DNA of 64,000 nucleotides from Zygnema cylindricum (Eukaryota > Streptophyta > Zygnematophyceae > Zygnematales > Zygnemataceae). Below the pieces are notes generated by a model. The model had not been told where the DNA came from. It saw only the letters and a program-made list of their open reading frames with translations, and searched no databases. Positions 1-12,167 of this stretch are shown here, piece by piece; positions within the stretch are counted from its first letter, which is position 1; every line of letters begins with the position of its first letter. Location of the stretch: contig JBBHKE010000395.1 in NCBI GenBank assembly GCA_037447655.1, positions 183,948 to 247,947 on the forward strand, written 5' to 3'. The position numbers and the translations under genes were made by a program.

Positions 1-71
1 TGTCCATTCTTAACTCCCCTCTGGATCTCGATTGTATTCTCCCGGACAAGAATCATACCAACTACGGAATT

Positions 72-782
72 CTATATCCACCAGGAGTTCGGCAGATCTT
101 CTACCCGGTTTACAATGTTCTCATACTCATCGTGTAGTTTCATGAGTAAGCAGTGTACCTTTGCCTTCTCGGTTTCTATTTTTCCGGCACACTCTAACTC
201 CATGAAGAGTATAGCCAGCTCATTACAGAAATCGAGCATCTTCTCTCCTTTGTGAAAGTATCCATTGATCCTTTGGTTTGCTAGCTTTTGTTTCTGAATA
301 GTACCGCTACGGTACATCTCTATAAGCGCACCCCACAGATCAGATGCCCTTTCCACCTGCAAATGAGGGCTTGTGAGTCCTTATGTGAGATGACGGAGGA
401 CAAAATGCTTGGCTACTATGTTGTTGTAGTCCTAGGTATCGATATCATTCTCCTCATTCCTCGGAAGAGGAGACATGAAAGCCGATCCGGTTGCTACAAC
501 TGTGGTTTTCTCTTTTTCTTTCCTTTTTTCCATCACGATGCTTTTTCCGTCTTTTGATTCCTTTGATGATGGTGGATCTAGTTTCCTACCAAATCTACTT
601 CCTCCAAACCCTGGAGGAATAGCAAGAACGGATAGGCGCTTTACTCGCCCACTCACTATTCCCCAAAATCTTTTCTCACATAGGGCTCCCATCATCATAC
701 TCTCCCAATAGATGAACCCAATCCTATTGAATATGGGCACCCTAGAGGGTGGGCCCATAACTTGCAATTCTGAGACCTCCAT
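72..782 (-). pseudogene. Element C: copia gag N-terminal part, broken
   Basis: Gag of a Ty1/copia retrotransposon, the particle-forming protein. It starts with ATG at 782 and opens with the VMGPPSRVPIF block that also opens gag of elements A, B and D. The frame breaks near 430 and resumes at 362 with the typical gag helices (SDLWGALIEMYRSG, then a LAIL-MELE segment). At least one frameshift or stop separates the two parts, so it cannot encode a full protein. The rest of element C lies beyond the left edge of the window. The start codon lies inside the LTR (763 onward), as in the related elements. Confidence 0.85.
750..762 (-). promoter_or_regulatory. Element C primer-binding site (half-tRNA-iMet type)
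   Basis: Read on the minus strand this is AGTTATGGGCCCA, directly after the LTR end (...GAATTGCA). It is complementary to the anticodon-arm region of initiator tRNA-Met (GGGCCCATAAC), as in the half-tRNA priming known for Drosophila copia. It is also read as gag codons V-M-G-P. Confidence 0.7.
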
Positions 783-1479
783 TGGTACTCAGAGTAGGCA
801 GTTTGCTAGAAGCCTCTAGGATAACCTCTGTTCTGTAAGCTTTGTCTCAATATTGCTGACACCCTGACAAAATACAGACTGACCGAGCTGCACCCCTTTG
901 AAGAGCTGACTCCCTTGAGTCTTCCACAAAAAGAGTCCTTGAACTTGCTCCTCTAAGCAATTAATTATCAATGGTCAAAGATGACCCTTTTATACAAGAG
1001 CAATCTGAGAGAGAGGCGGCTACCTCTAATTTTCTAAGACCTAAACCCCTCTCTAAACCCTCTCCTACTGATGTACGGAGCTAATCAATTGAGTGTACAG
1101 TACAGAAAGGTACTTGGTCTAGATTACTTTTTGTATGACCATTGTACGACATGGCTAGAGAGTCAACGCCTGCCATATCCGGGTTCGCCATAGTTTGTTC
1201 TGGAGATGCCGTCATCCAATGTCATGCTGTCACGTGTCACCCATTGTGGTTATAACCGCAAACCGCCAAATCGACCATTCCGCGATGTTGGCTTCTTTCT
1301 CCGTCGTTAGATTGATGTCTGCCTTAATTTATAACCGTTAAATTACAAGTAGTACATTTCCGATGTAATTCTATTTAACCGTGTCTGTGTGATTGTGGTT
1401 CGTTTTTTAGTAAAACAAACTTCTCTATTTCGTCATCTTTAAGTAGCTATCGTACCCTATATACGTCAGCACTGGTCTT
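763..1479 (-). repeat. Element C 5' LTR, inner part
   Basis: This aligns by eye with the complete LTR of element D (31879-32874): both share the CCTAAACCCCTCTC block, the CTACTGATGTACG block and the order of features. The LTR is interrupted at 1479/1480 by element A and resumes at 7692. GTCTT at 1475-1479 is repeated at 7692-7696 and is element A's target duplication. The rejoined LTR is about 990 bp, matching the 996 bp of D. Confidence 0.85.
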
Positions 1480-2368
1480 TGTTGAAAAGAGGTAATTAAT
1501 AGTTCACTTCCCTATTTTAGTTTTGTTTTAAAGAAAGAGAGTAAGGATCAAAGGCGCGCTATGGCAGCCGCCATATTTAGAAAGTGGCAGTTTTTGCAGT
1601 TAAGAGTATTTTGGCTAAAATGATGCCTTATCTAGATGTGAACCTGTGACCTCTAGATTCTTTATAGCCTTACGCCTTAACCATTAAGGCATTACCAAAC
1701 GATACCATGACGGGTTTCATAAATATCTAAACATTATTAAAACAGCTAATTAACAACAGACTAACCAAAAGGAGCAATTTCTGCATGTACGCGAATCTGA
1801 ACCGTGTAAAATATATTTTGATCGGACGGCCGGCACAATAGCCGCCACGCGAAGTGAGCTTTTTGGCGGCATATTGATATAGCGTCACGCGGTGCCACGT
1901 GGCGCCACATTATTTGATACCGGAGAAGATGGGAGGAGGAACCATGGCTTCCGATATGACAGGTGTCACCTTGTAGACCTTGTCGTACAATGGTCGTACA
2001 ATAAGTACATCGCCCATTGTACCTTCTTGTACTTTATAGTGTTCCTATTGGACTAGGGTTTAATAGTAGGTAGTCGTGAGTAGGCAGACCGAGACTTAGT
2101 AATATTTAGGTACCTCTCTCTCTAAGAGAGCTTGTAACTATAAAGGTCATCTTTGACCAGCCATAACTTACTCCTCAAGTGAGCAAATTCAGTGATTCTT
2201 TTTGCGTTTGACTCAGGGGAGTCTTGTCCTCACAAAGGTGAGAGTGGTCAGAATATTTGTGTGCCTGGGCGGCGCTTATTCAGCGGGAAAGTAGAATGGG
2301 CAAATATTATCCTAGAGGCTTTACATAGGCTGCTCATTCTGTGGATCAATGGAGACCACAGAATTTCA
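1480..2368 (+). repeat. Element A 5' LTR
   Basis: Begins TGTTGAAAAGAGG at 1480 and ends GAATTTCA at 2368, immediately before the primer-binding site. It repeats at 6800-7691. The right limit is fixed by the end of homology with the 3' LTR and by the GTCTT duplication outside the 3' copy. The LTR contains the gag ATG (2349). Confidence 0.92.
1615..1710 (-). other. tRNA-like segment in antisense orientation within an LTR
   Basis: On the minus strand this stretch has an A-box-like GCCTTAATGGTTAAGGC with D-arm pairing and a B-box-like GGTTCACATCTAG at tRNA spacing. It is present again in the 3' LTR (about 6935-7030), in B's LTR (12168-12245) and, differently, in D's LTR (32590-32670). It is not a convincing functional tRNA: the arms pair poorly. 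Confidence 0.45.
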
Positions 2369-3350
2369 GGTTATGGGCCCACCCTCTAGGGTGCCTATAT
2401 TTGATGGATCAGACTTTCTTTATTCGGAAATGATGATGGAGGGAGAACTATTTGAGAAGCATCTATGGGGCATAGTGTCTGGACAAATTCGATGCCCACC
2501 TCCACCTGGGTTTGGAGGGACACGTTTTTCTGGCACCTCCGCCTCTACAGTTGGTAGAACAGCTGCCACCATCACCGAGGATGAAGATGAGGAAGGAGAG
2601 GAGATTGTCATTGAAGGAGAAAAGGGAGGAGTTGCAACTCAAGTGACACCATTGTCGAAGGCGATACCGGCAGCAGCACCTCTAGCAAAAACGACAAGGG
2701 TTCAGACCGAAAGATCAGAGTATGAAAAGTGGAAATACAAAGACAAGGTTGCAAAGCTCTTAATTCTTAAAAGTGTAGCAAAGGGCATTGCCATTCCCCT
2801 TATGCATGTCAAATCTTCATCTCAGATTTGGATATCACTAGTTAACAAATATAAGAGTGGATCATTGCAGCAGCAACAGTTGGCAGAAAAATAAGATTGC
2901 AACTTATACTTATAAGGGAGGAAGAATGGATAATTATTGCAATGATTTAGGAGCATTGTTTGGAGAGTTAGAGAGTGCAGGTAACTCATGGTTTGAAAGA
3001 CAAAGAGTGAACACATTAATGATGAAACTACCTGAAGAGTATGAGAATATCATTAACTGATTGCAGGACATAGGAGATAGCAATTGGAATTAGGATGACA
3101 CTGTGGGAATGATTTTAGTGAAAGAAAGCACCATAGAGCTTAGGAGAGGGAGTCCAAGTGTTCAAGCATTGTCTACGGGAGTTGATTGGCGGAAGCGTGA
3201 TGAGGAGAGAGGGAAAGATCCCTATCGAAACTTTGGTGGAAGAGGACAAGGAGGTGGCAGATTTGATAGACAGGGGAGAGGAACTTCTCGAGGAGGATTA
3301 TGTCACTTCTGCAAGAAACCGGGACACTATATGGCAGATTGTGTCAGACT
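2349..3350 (+). pseudogene. Element A gag
   Basis: Copia gag. The ATG at 2349 is seven codons before the LTR/PBS boundary, and translation then runs through the primer-binding site (V-M-G-P-P). The gag helices follow. The frame shifts by one base at about 2880 (extra A in AGAAAAATAAG), after which the protein continues in the next frame (NKIATYTYKGG). In-frame stops are at 3058 and 3091. An intact zinc knuckle CHFCKKPGHYMADC (CX2CX4HX4C) is at 3301-3342. I chose this start because M-x-x-T-E-x-Q-VMG is conserved in B and D. Confidence 0.88.
2369..2381 (+). promoter_or_regulatory. Element A primer-binding site
   Basis: GGTTATGGGCCCA, directly abutting the 5' LTR. It matches the complement of the initiator tRNA-Met anticodon arm, not TGGTATCAGAG, the usual plant copia site complementary to the tRNA 3' end. 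The same bases encode V-M-G-P of gag. Confidence 0.75.
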
Positions 3351-6300
3351 TGCAGATCTTCGACTGAAAGATGGTCAAGGAACCTCAAAGGACGCAGGAA
3401 AGAAAAAGGCTTTCCTGACTCAAGTTCTTGATGAGGAAGTGGAAGAAAAAACTGAACCTAAAGAGGAGCTTGAGGAGCTTCTCCTTAATCCGAAAAACAC
3501 TGAAAAGCATGTCGACATTCCACGGAGACAAAAGTGTGCTTTCGGAGGTAAGAGGGATCCACCCGAGGATGGGTGGATCATAGACTCAGGGGCTTCAATG
3601 CATATGTGCAAAGATAAGCGGTGGTTCACTAAACTGAGAAAGATTCCAACAGTTGAGATAGAATACGGAGATGGTAGAGTAGAAACCACAAGTCTTGTTG
3701 GAACTGTTGACTTGAAGGTTCTAGTTGATGGAAAGGCCTCAATTGTAACACTCTCAGACGTTCTTTACATTCCACAACTTAGCAAGAACCTAGTCTCAAC
3801 AGCTGTCCTAGATGAAAAGGAGTTTGAAACAGGAACTAGGAAAGGAATATTCACAGCAAGCTTTGATAATGAGGTTTATTTCATAGCTGAGAAGGGCAGT
3901 CAAGGAATGTTCAGAATTGTACTTTGCAATGAAAAGAGTGTTCTCTACTCATGTGCAAGTGAGATGATGCTTTGGCATAAAAGGTTGGGACATGTGCATC
4001 TAGATAGATTAAAGAAAATGAAGAAAAAATGAATAGTGGAGGGTATTACTTTTGAAGATAATGAGACCTTTGATGATTGTAGTGGTTGTGCCCAAGGGAA
4101 GATTCATAGACTTCCATTTCCAAAGGCAACCACATTTAGGAGAGAGAAAGTATTAGATCTAGTTCACACTGATGTTTGGGGACCTGGTAGGTATGCTTCA
4201 CATGGGGGGAAAAGATGGATGTTAACTATCACAGATAATTGGTCTAGATATACGAAGGTATACTTTCTTAGACATAAGTCAGAGGTATTAAGATGTTTCA
4301 AAGAGTATAAAGTATGGAGTGAAAAGCTACATGAAACCTCAATAAAAGAGATAAGAAGTGATAATGGGAAAGAATACACCTCAACGGATTTTGAATAATA
4401 TCTTAAACAAGAAGGAATTCATCATGAGAAAACTGTTCCCTATAATCCGGAACAAAATGGAGTAGCAGAAAGAGTGAATAGAACTTTAGGAGATATGTCC
4501 AGAAGTATGTTAAGTGACATGAGGATAGGGCTGCAGTTTTGGGCTGAGTCTATGAACTATGCTAATTTCATCAAAAATAGAGTCCTAACTTCAGCAAATA
4601 AAGAGGAAACTCCGTATGAGAGGTGGACAGGAAGAAAGCTTGATTTGTCTAGTTTGAGAGTGTTCGGAAGTCAAGTCTACAGTTTGGATTCCGATAAGAC
4701 TAAATGGAAGTTAAAGGGAAGAGGGAAACCAGGATATCTTGTAGGATATGATGAGAGCACAAAAGGATACCGAGTGTATAACTTGAAAAAGAGAGATAAA
4801 ATTTTGGTAAAACACATAGTGGTGATGAATGAAGAGAAGTCCATTGATCCATTCAAATATAATAAGGAAGTCAAAATCAGATTTGAAACGGATCAGTTTT
4901 CTGACTTTGACTTTGAAAATGAAGAGAAGGAAGAGGGAGAAAAAGAAAAATCTGCAGATCTACCAAAGGAGAAGGAGGAAAGGACAACATCCGAGGCAAC
5001 GCCACAATACGAAGTGGAAACCGACGAGGAACTTGATGAGACACCGGAATTGGAAGATAGGGGAGCTGAAAATCTCCCTCAACGAAACCCAAGGATGCCT
5101 TCCATATCGGCGTCCGATTTTGAAGGGGGAAGAAGAAGTAGTAAACGACTTCAAGAAAGACAAGTAAATAACCAACTCACAAAGATGTCTCACCCCGATG
5201 AACCTCAAACATACTTAGAGGCCATAAACACTCTAGAAAGTAGCCGGTGGATCACAGGTATAAATGAAGAAATGGCCTCTATCATGGAAGCCAATACATG
5301 GGAGTTGGTAGATTGTCCACCGGACCGAAAACGGATCGGATGTAAGTGGGTGTTTAAACTTAAATTAAACCCGGATAATACCATTGAGAGGTACAAAGCT
5401 AGGTTAGTTGCAAAAGGTTATACACAGAAAAAGGGAATAGACTACGAAGAAACCTTTGCACCTGTAGTCAGATTTCTTTGTGTTAGAATCCTTTTAAGTA
5501 TAGCCGCAGCTGAGGATATGGAAATCCACCACATGGATATTAAAACTGCCTTTTAGCACGGAGAGTTGGAAGAAGAAATTTACATGAGGCAACCGGAAGG
5601 ATTCGTGGAAAGTGGGGAAGAAAACAAAGTTTGCAAACTGATAAAATCACTCTATGGGCTTAAACAAGCCCCGCGACAATGGAATATAAAGCTCGATGAA
5701 TTTCTGACCGGTTTGGGGTATATCAGAATTAGTTCACATCACTCTATATATTTATTTGAGGATGAGAATGGAGTGATATTTAGTGCTATTTATGTGGATG
5801 ATATGTTGGTCTTAAGCAAGTCCTTGGATAAAATTAACAAACTAAAACGGGATCTTAGAAGCAGTTTTGATATGAAAGATCTTGGCGATGCAAAGTACAT
5901 TTTGGGAATTCAGATGGAGAGAGATAGAGGGAATAGAATTATAAGACTCACTCAAAAAGAAGCAATCAGTAATATGCTAGAAAAATTTCAAATGGAGAAA
6001 GCAAACGGATGTACTACTCCCATGGATTTTAAGAAAGTGAGTGAGGGGAGTGAAGAGGGAGGAATATTCATCATTAATGATGAGATGGACGAGATAGAAA
6101 GAAAATTTATGGAAAATATCCCTTATCGGCAGATTGTAGGCAGTTTAATTTATTTTATGAACTGTACCCGTCCGGATATAGCTGCAGCTGTAGGTGTCCT
6201 TAGTAGAAATCTAAATGAACCAAGAAAGAGAGATTGGGAGGCTGCCAAAAGGGTGATGAGGTATCTGGTGGGGACAAGGGAATTATGGTTGCATTTGGGA

Positions 6301-6786
6301 GGGGAGCACACTGACATCACCACTTGGAGTGATGCCAGTTATGGAGATGTGCCTTTAAGGAGGTGTACGACTGGATAAGTGTTGCAAATTGGATCCGGTG
6401 CATGTTGTTGGAGTAGCAAGCAACAAAAAGTAGTTGCTCAGTCCACTATGGAGGCTGAATACATGGCTTCCTGTGCTGCCACCAAAGAATTAATGTGGGT
6501 TAAATCTCTTCTTGAAGAACTTGGGTTCATGAAGTCTGGAACTCAAAATGTTTTTTGTGATAATCAAGCTGTTATCTCGATTGCAGCTAATCCAAAACAT
6601 CACTTCAAAGCTAAGCATATGGATATTAGACTAAGCTTTGTCAGGGAGAAGGTAGAAAATAAAATTATTAACCTGGTTTATAAAACTGATAGAGAAATGA
6701 TTGCAGACATGATGACAAAAGCAGTGCCTTCCCCTAAGTTTATTTATTGCAGAGAAAACTGTGGATTAAAATTGAAAAGTGACTAG
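3350..6786 (+). pseudogene. Element A pol: protease, integrase, reverse transcriptase, RNase H
   Basis: Domains in order: protease with DSG at 3583-3591 in WIIDSGASMHMC; GAG-pre-integrase (LWHKRLGHVH, about 3970); integrase core with HTDVWGP near 4165 and SDNGKEY near 4350; integrase C-terminal linker; RT (KWVFKLKLN near 5345, catalytic YVDD near 5790); RNase H (DASYGD near 6337, then STMEAEYMA and HIDIR-like HMDIR). It ends at a stop before the purine tract. Stops at 4030, 4396, 5554 and 6376 interrupt one otherwise continuous frame. The catalytic motifs survive, so decay is recent relative to C, D and I. Confidence 0.92.
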
Positions 6787-6791
6787 GAATT

Positions 6792-6799
6792 AAGGAGAG
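6792..6799 (+). promoter_or_regulatory. Element A polypurine tract
   Basis: AAGGAGAG immediately before the 3' LTR start (TGTTG), the expected plus-strand priming site. It lies five bases after the RNase H stop codon. Confidence 0.7.
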
Positions 6800-7691
6800 T
6801 GTTGAAAAGAGGTAATTAATAGTTCACTTCCCTATTTTAGTTTTGTTTTAAAGAAAGAGAGTAAGGATCAAAGGCGCGCCATGGCTGCCGCCATATTTAG
6901 AAAGTGGCAGTTTTTGCAGTTAAGAGTATTTTGGCTAAAATGATGCATAATCTAGATTTGAACCTGTGACCTCTAGATTCTTTATAGCCTTACGCCTTAA
7001 CCATTAAGGCATTACCAAACGATACACATGACGGCGTTCATAAATATCTAAACATTAACAAAACAGCTAATTAACAGCAGACTAACCAAAAGGAGCAATT
7101 TCTGCATGTACGCGAATCTGAACCGTATAAAATATGATTTGATCGGACGGCTGGCATTATAGCCGCCACGCGAAGTGAGCTTTTTGGCGGCATACGGATA
7201 TAGCGTCACGCGGTGCCACGTGGCGCCACATTATTTGATACCGGAGAAGATGGGAGGAGGAACCATGGCTTCCGATATGACAGGTGTCACCTTGTAGACC
7301 TTGTCGTACAATGGTCGTACAATAAGTACATCGCCCATTGTACCTTCTTGTACTTTATAGTGTTCCTATTGGACTAGGGTTTAATAGTAGGTAGTCGTGA
7401 GTAGGCAGACCGAGACTTAGTAATATTTAGGTACCTCTCTCTCTCTAAGAGAGCTTGTAACTTTAAAGGTCATCTTTGACCAGCCATAACTTACTGCTCA
7501 GGTGAGCAAATTCAGTGATTCTTTTTGCGTTTGACTCAGGGGAGTCTTCTCCTCACATGGGTGAGAGTGGTCAGAATATTTGTGTGCCTGGGCGGCGCTT
7601 ATTCAGCGGGAAAGTAGAAGGGGCAAATATTATCCTAGAGGCTTTACATAGGCTGCTCATTCTGTGGGTCAATGGAGACCACATAATTTCA
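6800..7691 (+). repeat. Element A 3' LTR
   Basis: A direct copy of 1480-2368. It ends TTTCA and is followed by GTCTT at 7692-7696, the copy of 1475-1479. The gag ATG is also present here at about 7672 but runs into TAA after a G-to-T change. Confidence 0.92.
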
Positions 7692-7970
7692 GTCTTAGAC
7701 TACAGGGTAAGAATAATGGCTACTTTGACAGATGGTAGGTACAAGGATCAAATCCTGGGTCCGTCAATCCTTTTGGTAAGTTTACCAAGGATATGCCTTC
7801 TGACACTAGAAGGAGCATAGGTAGTTTTGGCTCTAGCTTCCTCTCCAGCCTTCAGTGACTACGACCAGTATGGGGGCTAGAGAGAGAAGCTAGAAGCAGG
7901 CTGCCTCTGCTTTTTCTTGCTCCTACTTAAATCATTTAAATAACCTAGAAAATACCTTTAATTTCAACAA
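7692..7970 (-). repeat. Element C 5' LTR, outer part
   Basis: Resumes the LTR interrupted by element A. Shared blocks with D's LTR (32740-32874) include TTCAGTGACTAC, GGGCTAGAGAGAGAA and the terminal TTTCAACA, which is TGTTGAAA when read outward-in. It ends exactly where element B's RT begins, marking C's insertion point in B. Confidence 0.85.
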
Positions 7971-10240
7971 GGACTTGCTTAAGACCAACAAATCATCCAC
8001 ATAAATAGCAATAAATATCACTCCATCCTCATCCTCAAATAAATATATGGAGTGAACTGAATTTATTCTGATATACCCCAAACCGATCAGAAATTCGTCG
8101 AGCTTTATATTCCACTGTCGCGGGGCTAGCTTAAGCCCATAGAGTGATTTTATCAGTTTGCTAACTTTGTTTTCTTCCCCACTTTCCACGAATCCTTTTA
8201 GTTGCCTCATGTAAATTTCTTCTTCCAACTCTCCGTGCATAAAGGCCGTTTTAATATCCAGCTGGTGGATTTCCATATCCTCTGTTGCGGCTATACTTAA
8301 AAGGATTCTAACAAAAGAAAATCTGGCTACAAGTGTAAAGGTTTCTTTGTAGTCTATCCCCTCTTTTTAAGTATATCCTTTTGCAACTAACCTAGCTTTG
8401 TACCTCTTAATGGTGTTATCTAGGTTTAATTTAAGTTTAAAATCCCACTTACATCCGATCGGTTTTCGGTCCGGTGGACAATCTACCAACTCCCATGTAT
8501 TAGCTTCCATGATAAGGCCATTTCTTCATTTATAGTTGTGATCCACCAGCTACTTTCTGGAGTGTTTATGGCCTCTAAGTATGTCTGAGGTTTATCAGGG
8601 TGAGACATCTTTGTGAGTTGGTTATTTACTTGTCTTTCTTGAAGTCTTTTACTACTTCTTCTTCCCCCTTCAAAATTGGACGCCGATATGGAAGAAATCC
8701 TTGGGTTTCGTTTAGGAAGATTTTCAACTCCCCTATCTTCCAATTCCGGTGTCTCATCAAGTTCCTCATCGGTTTCCACTTCGTATTGTGGCATTGCCTC
8801 GGATGTTGTCCTTTCCTCCTTCTCCTTTGGTAGATCTGCAGATTTTTCTTTTCCTCCCTCTTCCTTCTCTTCATTTTCAAAGTCAAAGTAAAAAAACTGA
8901 TCCGTTTCAAATCTGATTTTGACTTCCTTAATATATTTGAATGGATCAATGGACTTCTCTTCATTCATCACCACTATGTGTTTTACCAAAATTATATCTA
9001 TTTTTTTCAAGTCATGCACTCGGTATCTTTTTGTGCTCTCATCATATCCTACAAGATATCCAGGCTTCCCTCTCTCCTCTAATTTCCATTTAGTTTTGTC
9101 GAATCCTAACTGTAGACTTGACTTCCAGACACTCTCAAGCTAGACAAATCAGGCTTTGTTCCTGTCCACCTCTCATACAGAGTTTCCTCCTTATATGTTG
9201 AAGTTAGGACTCTATTTTTGATGAAATTAGCATAGTTCATAGACTCAGCCCAAAACTGCAACCATATCCTCTTTTCACTTAACATACTTCTGGACATATC
9301 TCCTAAAGTTCTATTCACTCTTTATGCTACTCCAATTTGTTCCGGATTGAAGGGAACAATTTTCTCATGATGGATTCCATCTTCATTAAGATATTCTTCA
9401 AATTCCCTTGAGGTGTATTCTTTCTCATTATCACTTCTTATCACTTTTATTGAGGTTTCGTGTAGTTTTTCACTCCATACTTTATACTCTTTGAAACATC
9501 TGAATACCTCTGACTTATGTCTGAGAAAATATACCTTCGTGTATCTAGACCAATCATTTGTGATAGTTAACATCCACCTCTTCCCCCCATGTGAAGCATA
9601 TCTAGCTAGTCCCCAAACATCGGTGTGAATTAGATCCAATACTTTCTCTCTCCTAAATGTGGTTGCCTTTGGAAATGGAAGTCTTTGAATCTTCCCTTGG
9701 GCACATCCACTGCAATCATCAAAGGTCTCATCATCCTCAAAAGTAATACCCTCCACTATTCTTTTTTTCTTCATTTTCTTTAATCTATCTAGATGCACAT
9801 TTCCCAACCTTTTGTGCCAAAGCATCATCTCACTTGCACATTAGTAGAGAACACTCTTTTCATTACAAAGAACAATTCTGAACATTCCCTGATTGCCCTT
9901 CTTAGCTATGAAATAAACCTCATTATCAAAGCTTGCTGTGAAGATTCCTTTCCTAGTTCCTGTTTCAAACTCCTTTTCATCTAGGACAGTTTTGAGACAA
10001 TGTTCTTACTAAGTTGTGGAATGTAAATAAAGTCTGTGAGTATTACAATTGAGGTATTTCTATCAACTAGAACCTTCAAGTCAACGGTTCCAACAAGACT
10101 TGTGGTTTCTACTCTACCATCTCCGTACTCTATCTCAGCTGTTGGGATCTTTCTCAGTTTAGCAAACCACCTTTTATCTTTGCACATATGCATTGAGGCC
10201 CCTGAGTCTATGATCCACCCATCTTCAGGTGGATCCCTCT
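7971..10240 (-). pseudogene. Element B pol, truncated by C
   Basis: Read right to left: protease DSGASMHM near 10190-10215; GAG-pre-integrase (LWHKRLGNVH near 9820); integrase (HTDVWG, SDNEKEY) to about 9320; acidic linker 8483-9019; RT from about 8460 to 7971 with KSLYGLK and YVDDLL motifs. Several stops and frameshifts break it. It ends in LSKS, precisely where the A copy reads LSKSLDKINKL, so the cut is due to the insertion of C. Confidence 0.88.
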
Positions 10241-10429
10241 TACCTCCGAAAGCACACTTTTGTCACCGTGGAATGTCAACATGCTTTTCAGTTTTTTTCG
10301 GATTAAGAAGAAGTTCCTCAAACTCCTCTAGCTCCTCTTCCTGTTCTGTTTCTTCGTTCTCTTGCTCATCATGAACTTGAGTAAGGAAAGCCCTTTTCTT
10401 TGCTACATTTCTTGAGGTCCCTTGCCCAT

Positions 10430-11450
10430 CTTTTATTCGAAGATCTGTAAGTTAGCCATAATCTGTCATATAGTGTCCCGCTTTCTTGTAGAAGTGACAT
10501 TATCCTCCTCGATAAGTTCCTCTCCCTTGTCTATCAAATTTGCCACCTCATTGTTCTCTTCCTCCAAAGTTTCGATAGGGATCTTTCTCTCTCTCCTCAT
10601 CACTCTTCCGTTAATCAGCTTCTGCAGACAATGCTTGAACACTTGGACTCCCTCTCCTAAGCTCTATGGTGCTTTCTTTCACTAAAATCATTCCCATTGT
10701 GTCATCCCAATTCCATTTGCTGTCTCCTATGTCTTGTAATTGATTAATGATATTCTCATACTCTGCAAGTAGTTTCATCATTTATGTGTTCACTCTTTGT
10801 CTCTCAAACCATGAGCTACCTACACTTCGTAGCTCTCCAAATAATGCTTCTAAATCATTACAATAATTATTCATGCTTCCTCCCTTATAAGTATAAGTTG
10901 CAATCTTGTTTTCTGCCAATTGTTGTTGCTCCAATGATCCACTCTTATATTTGTTCACTAGTGATATCCAAATTTGAGATGAAGATTTGACATGCATAAA
11001 GGAAATGGCAATGCCCTTTGCTACACTTTTAAGAATTAAGAGCTTAGCAACCTTGTCTTTGTAGTTCCACTTTTTATACTATGATCTTTCAATCTGAACC
11101 CTTGTCGTCGTTGCTGGAAGTGCTACTGCCGGTATCGCCTTCGGCAATGGTGTCACTTGAGTTGCAACTCCTCCCATTTATCCTTCCATGACAATCTCCT
11201 CTCCTTCGTCGTCTTCATCCTCAGTGTTGGTGGTAGTTGTTCTACCTACTGTAGAGGCGGATGTGCCAAAAAAACGCGTTCCTCCAAACCCAGGTGGAGG
11301 TGGACATCGAACTTGTCCGGACACTATGCCCCATAGGCGTTTCTCAAATAGTTCTCCCTCCATCATCATTTCCCAAAAAAGGAAGTCTGATCTATCAAAT
11401 ATGGGCACCCTAGAGGGTGGACCCATAACTTGCAATTCTGTGGTCTCCAT
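10430..11450 (-). pseudogene. Element B gag
   Basis: ATG at 11450 gives METTELQ then VMGPPSRVPIF, with the first codons inside the LTR. The gag helices follow (IWISLVNKYKSGSLEQQQL near 10960). The zinc knuckle near 10480 has lost its second and last cysteines (CHFY...DY), so RNA binding would be impaired even without the stops. Confidence 0.85.
11418..11430 (-). promoter_or_regulatory. Element B primer-binding site
   Basis: AGTTATGGGTCCA on the minus strand, right after the LTR end (GAATTGCA). It differs by two bases from element A's GGTTATGGGCCCA. Confidence 0.65.
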
Positions 11451-11571
11451 TAACCCAGAGAATGAGCAGCCTATGTAAAGCCTCTAAGATAATATTTGCC
11501 CCTTCTACTTTCCCGATGAATAAGCGCCGCCCAGGCACACAAATATTTTGACCACTCTCATCCCTGTGAGG

Positions 11572-11695
11572 ACAAGACTCCCCTGAGTCAAACGCAAAAA
11601 AATCACTGAATTTGCTCCTTTGAGCAGTAAGTCACAAGACTCCCTTGAGTCAAACGCAAAAAGATTCACTGAATTTGCTCACTTGAGCAGTAAGT
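11572..11695. repeat. 62-bp tandem duplication in LTR B
   Basis: The unit beginning ACAAGACTCCC(C/T)TGAGTC occurs at 11572 and again at 11634. The copies differ at a few positions. Element A's LTR has one copy. Confidence 0.85.
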
Positions 11696-12167
11696 TATGG
11701 CTGGCCAAAGATGACCTTTATAGTTACAAGCTCTCTTACAAAGAGGTACCTACTTTTCACTAAGTCTTGGTTTGCCTACTTACGATTGCCTACTACTAAA
11801 CCCTAGTCCAATAGAAACACTATATAGTACAAGAAGGTACACTAGGCGATGTACTTATTGTACGGCCATTGTACGACATGGCTTTCAAAGTGACGTTTGT
11901 CAAAACGGGAGCCATGGTTTCTCCTCCCATCTTCTCCGGTATCCAATAGTATAGTGCCACGTGGCGTCGCATGACCCTATCCCCAAAGGCCGCTGAAAGT
12001 TTATTGTGGATGGCAGCTGCAATTGTGGCCATCGAATCATTTGTATTTATGCGGCTTCGATTGGCTTCCATACATGAATTGATTAATGCGTGTTTTCATT
12101 AGTCTGCTGCAAATTAGTATGTTTAATAAATAGATGAATATGCGTGAAACGTAATACGTATATCATT

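Larger units (their letters stand above)
1480..7691 (+). mobile_element. Element A: complete but degenerate Ty1/copia retrotransposon
   Basis: Both LTRs are present (889 and 892 bp, nearly identical by eye). They start TGTTGAAAAG and end ATTTCA, with GTCTT flanking both sides. Between them are gag, protease, integrase, reverse transcriptase and RNase H in Ty1/copia order, then a purine tract. One frameshift (about 2880) and several in-frame stops (3058, 3091, 4030, 4396, 5554, 6376) make it non-coding. It sits inside the LTR of element C. The similar LTRs suggest a fairly recent insertion despite the broken frame. Confidence 0.95.
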
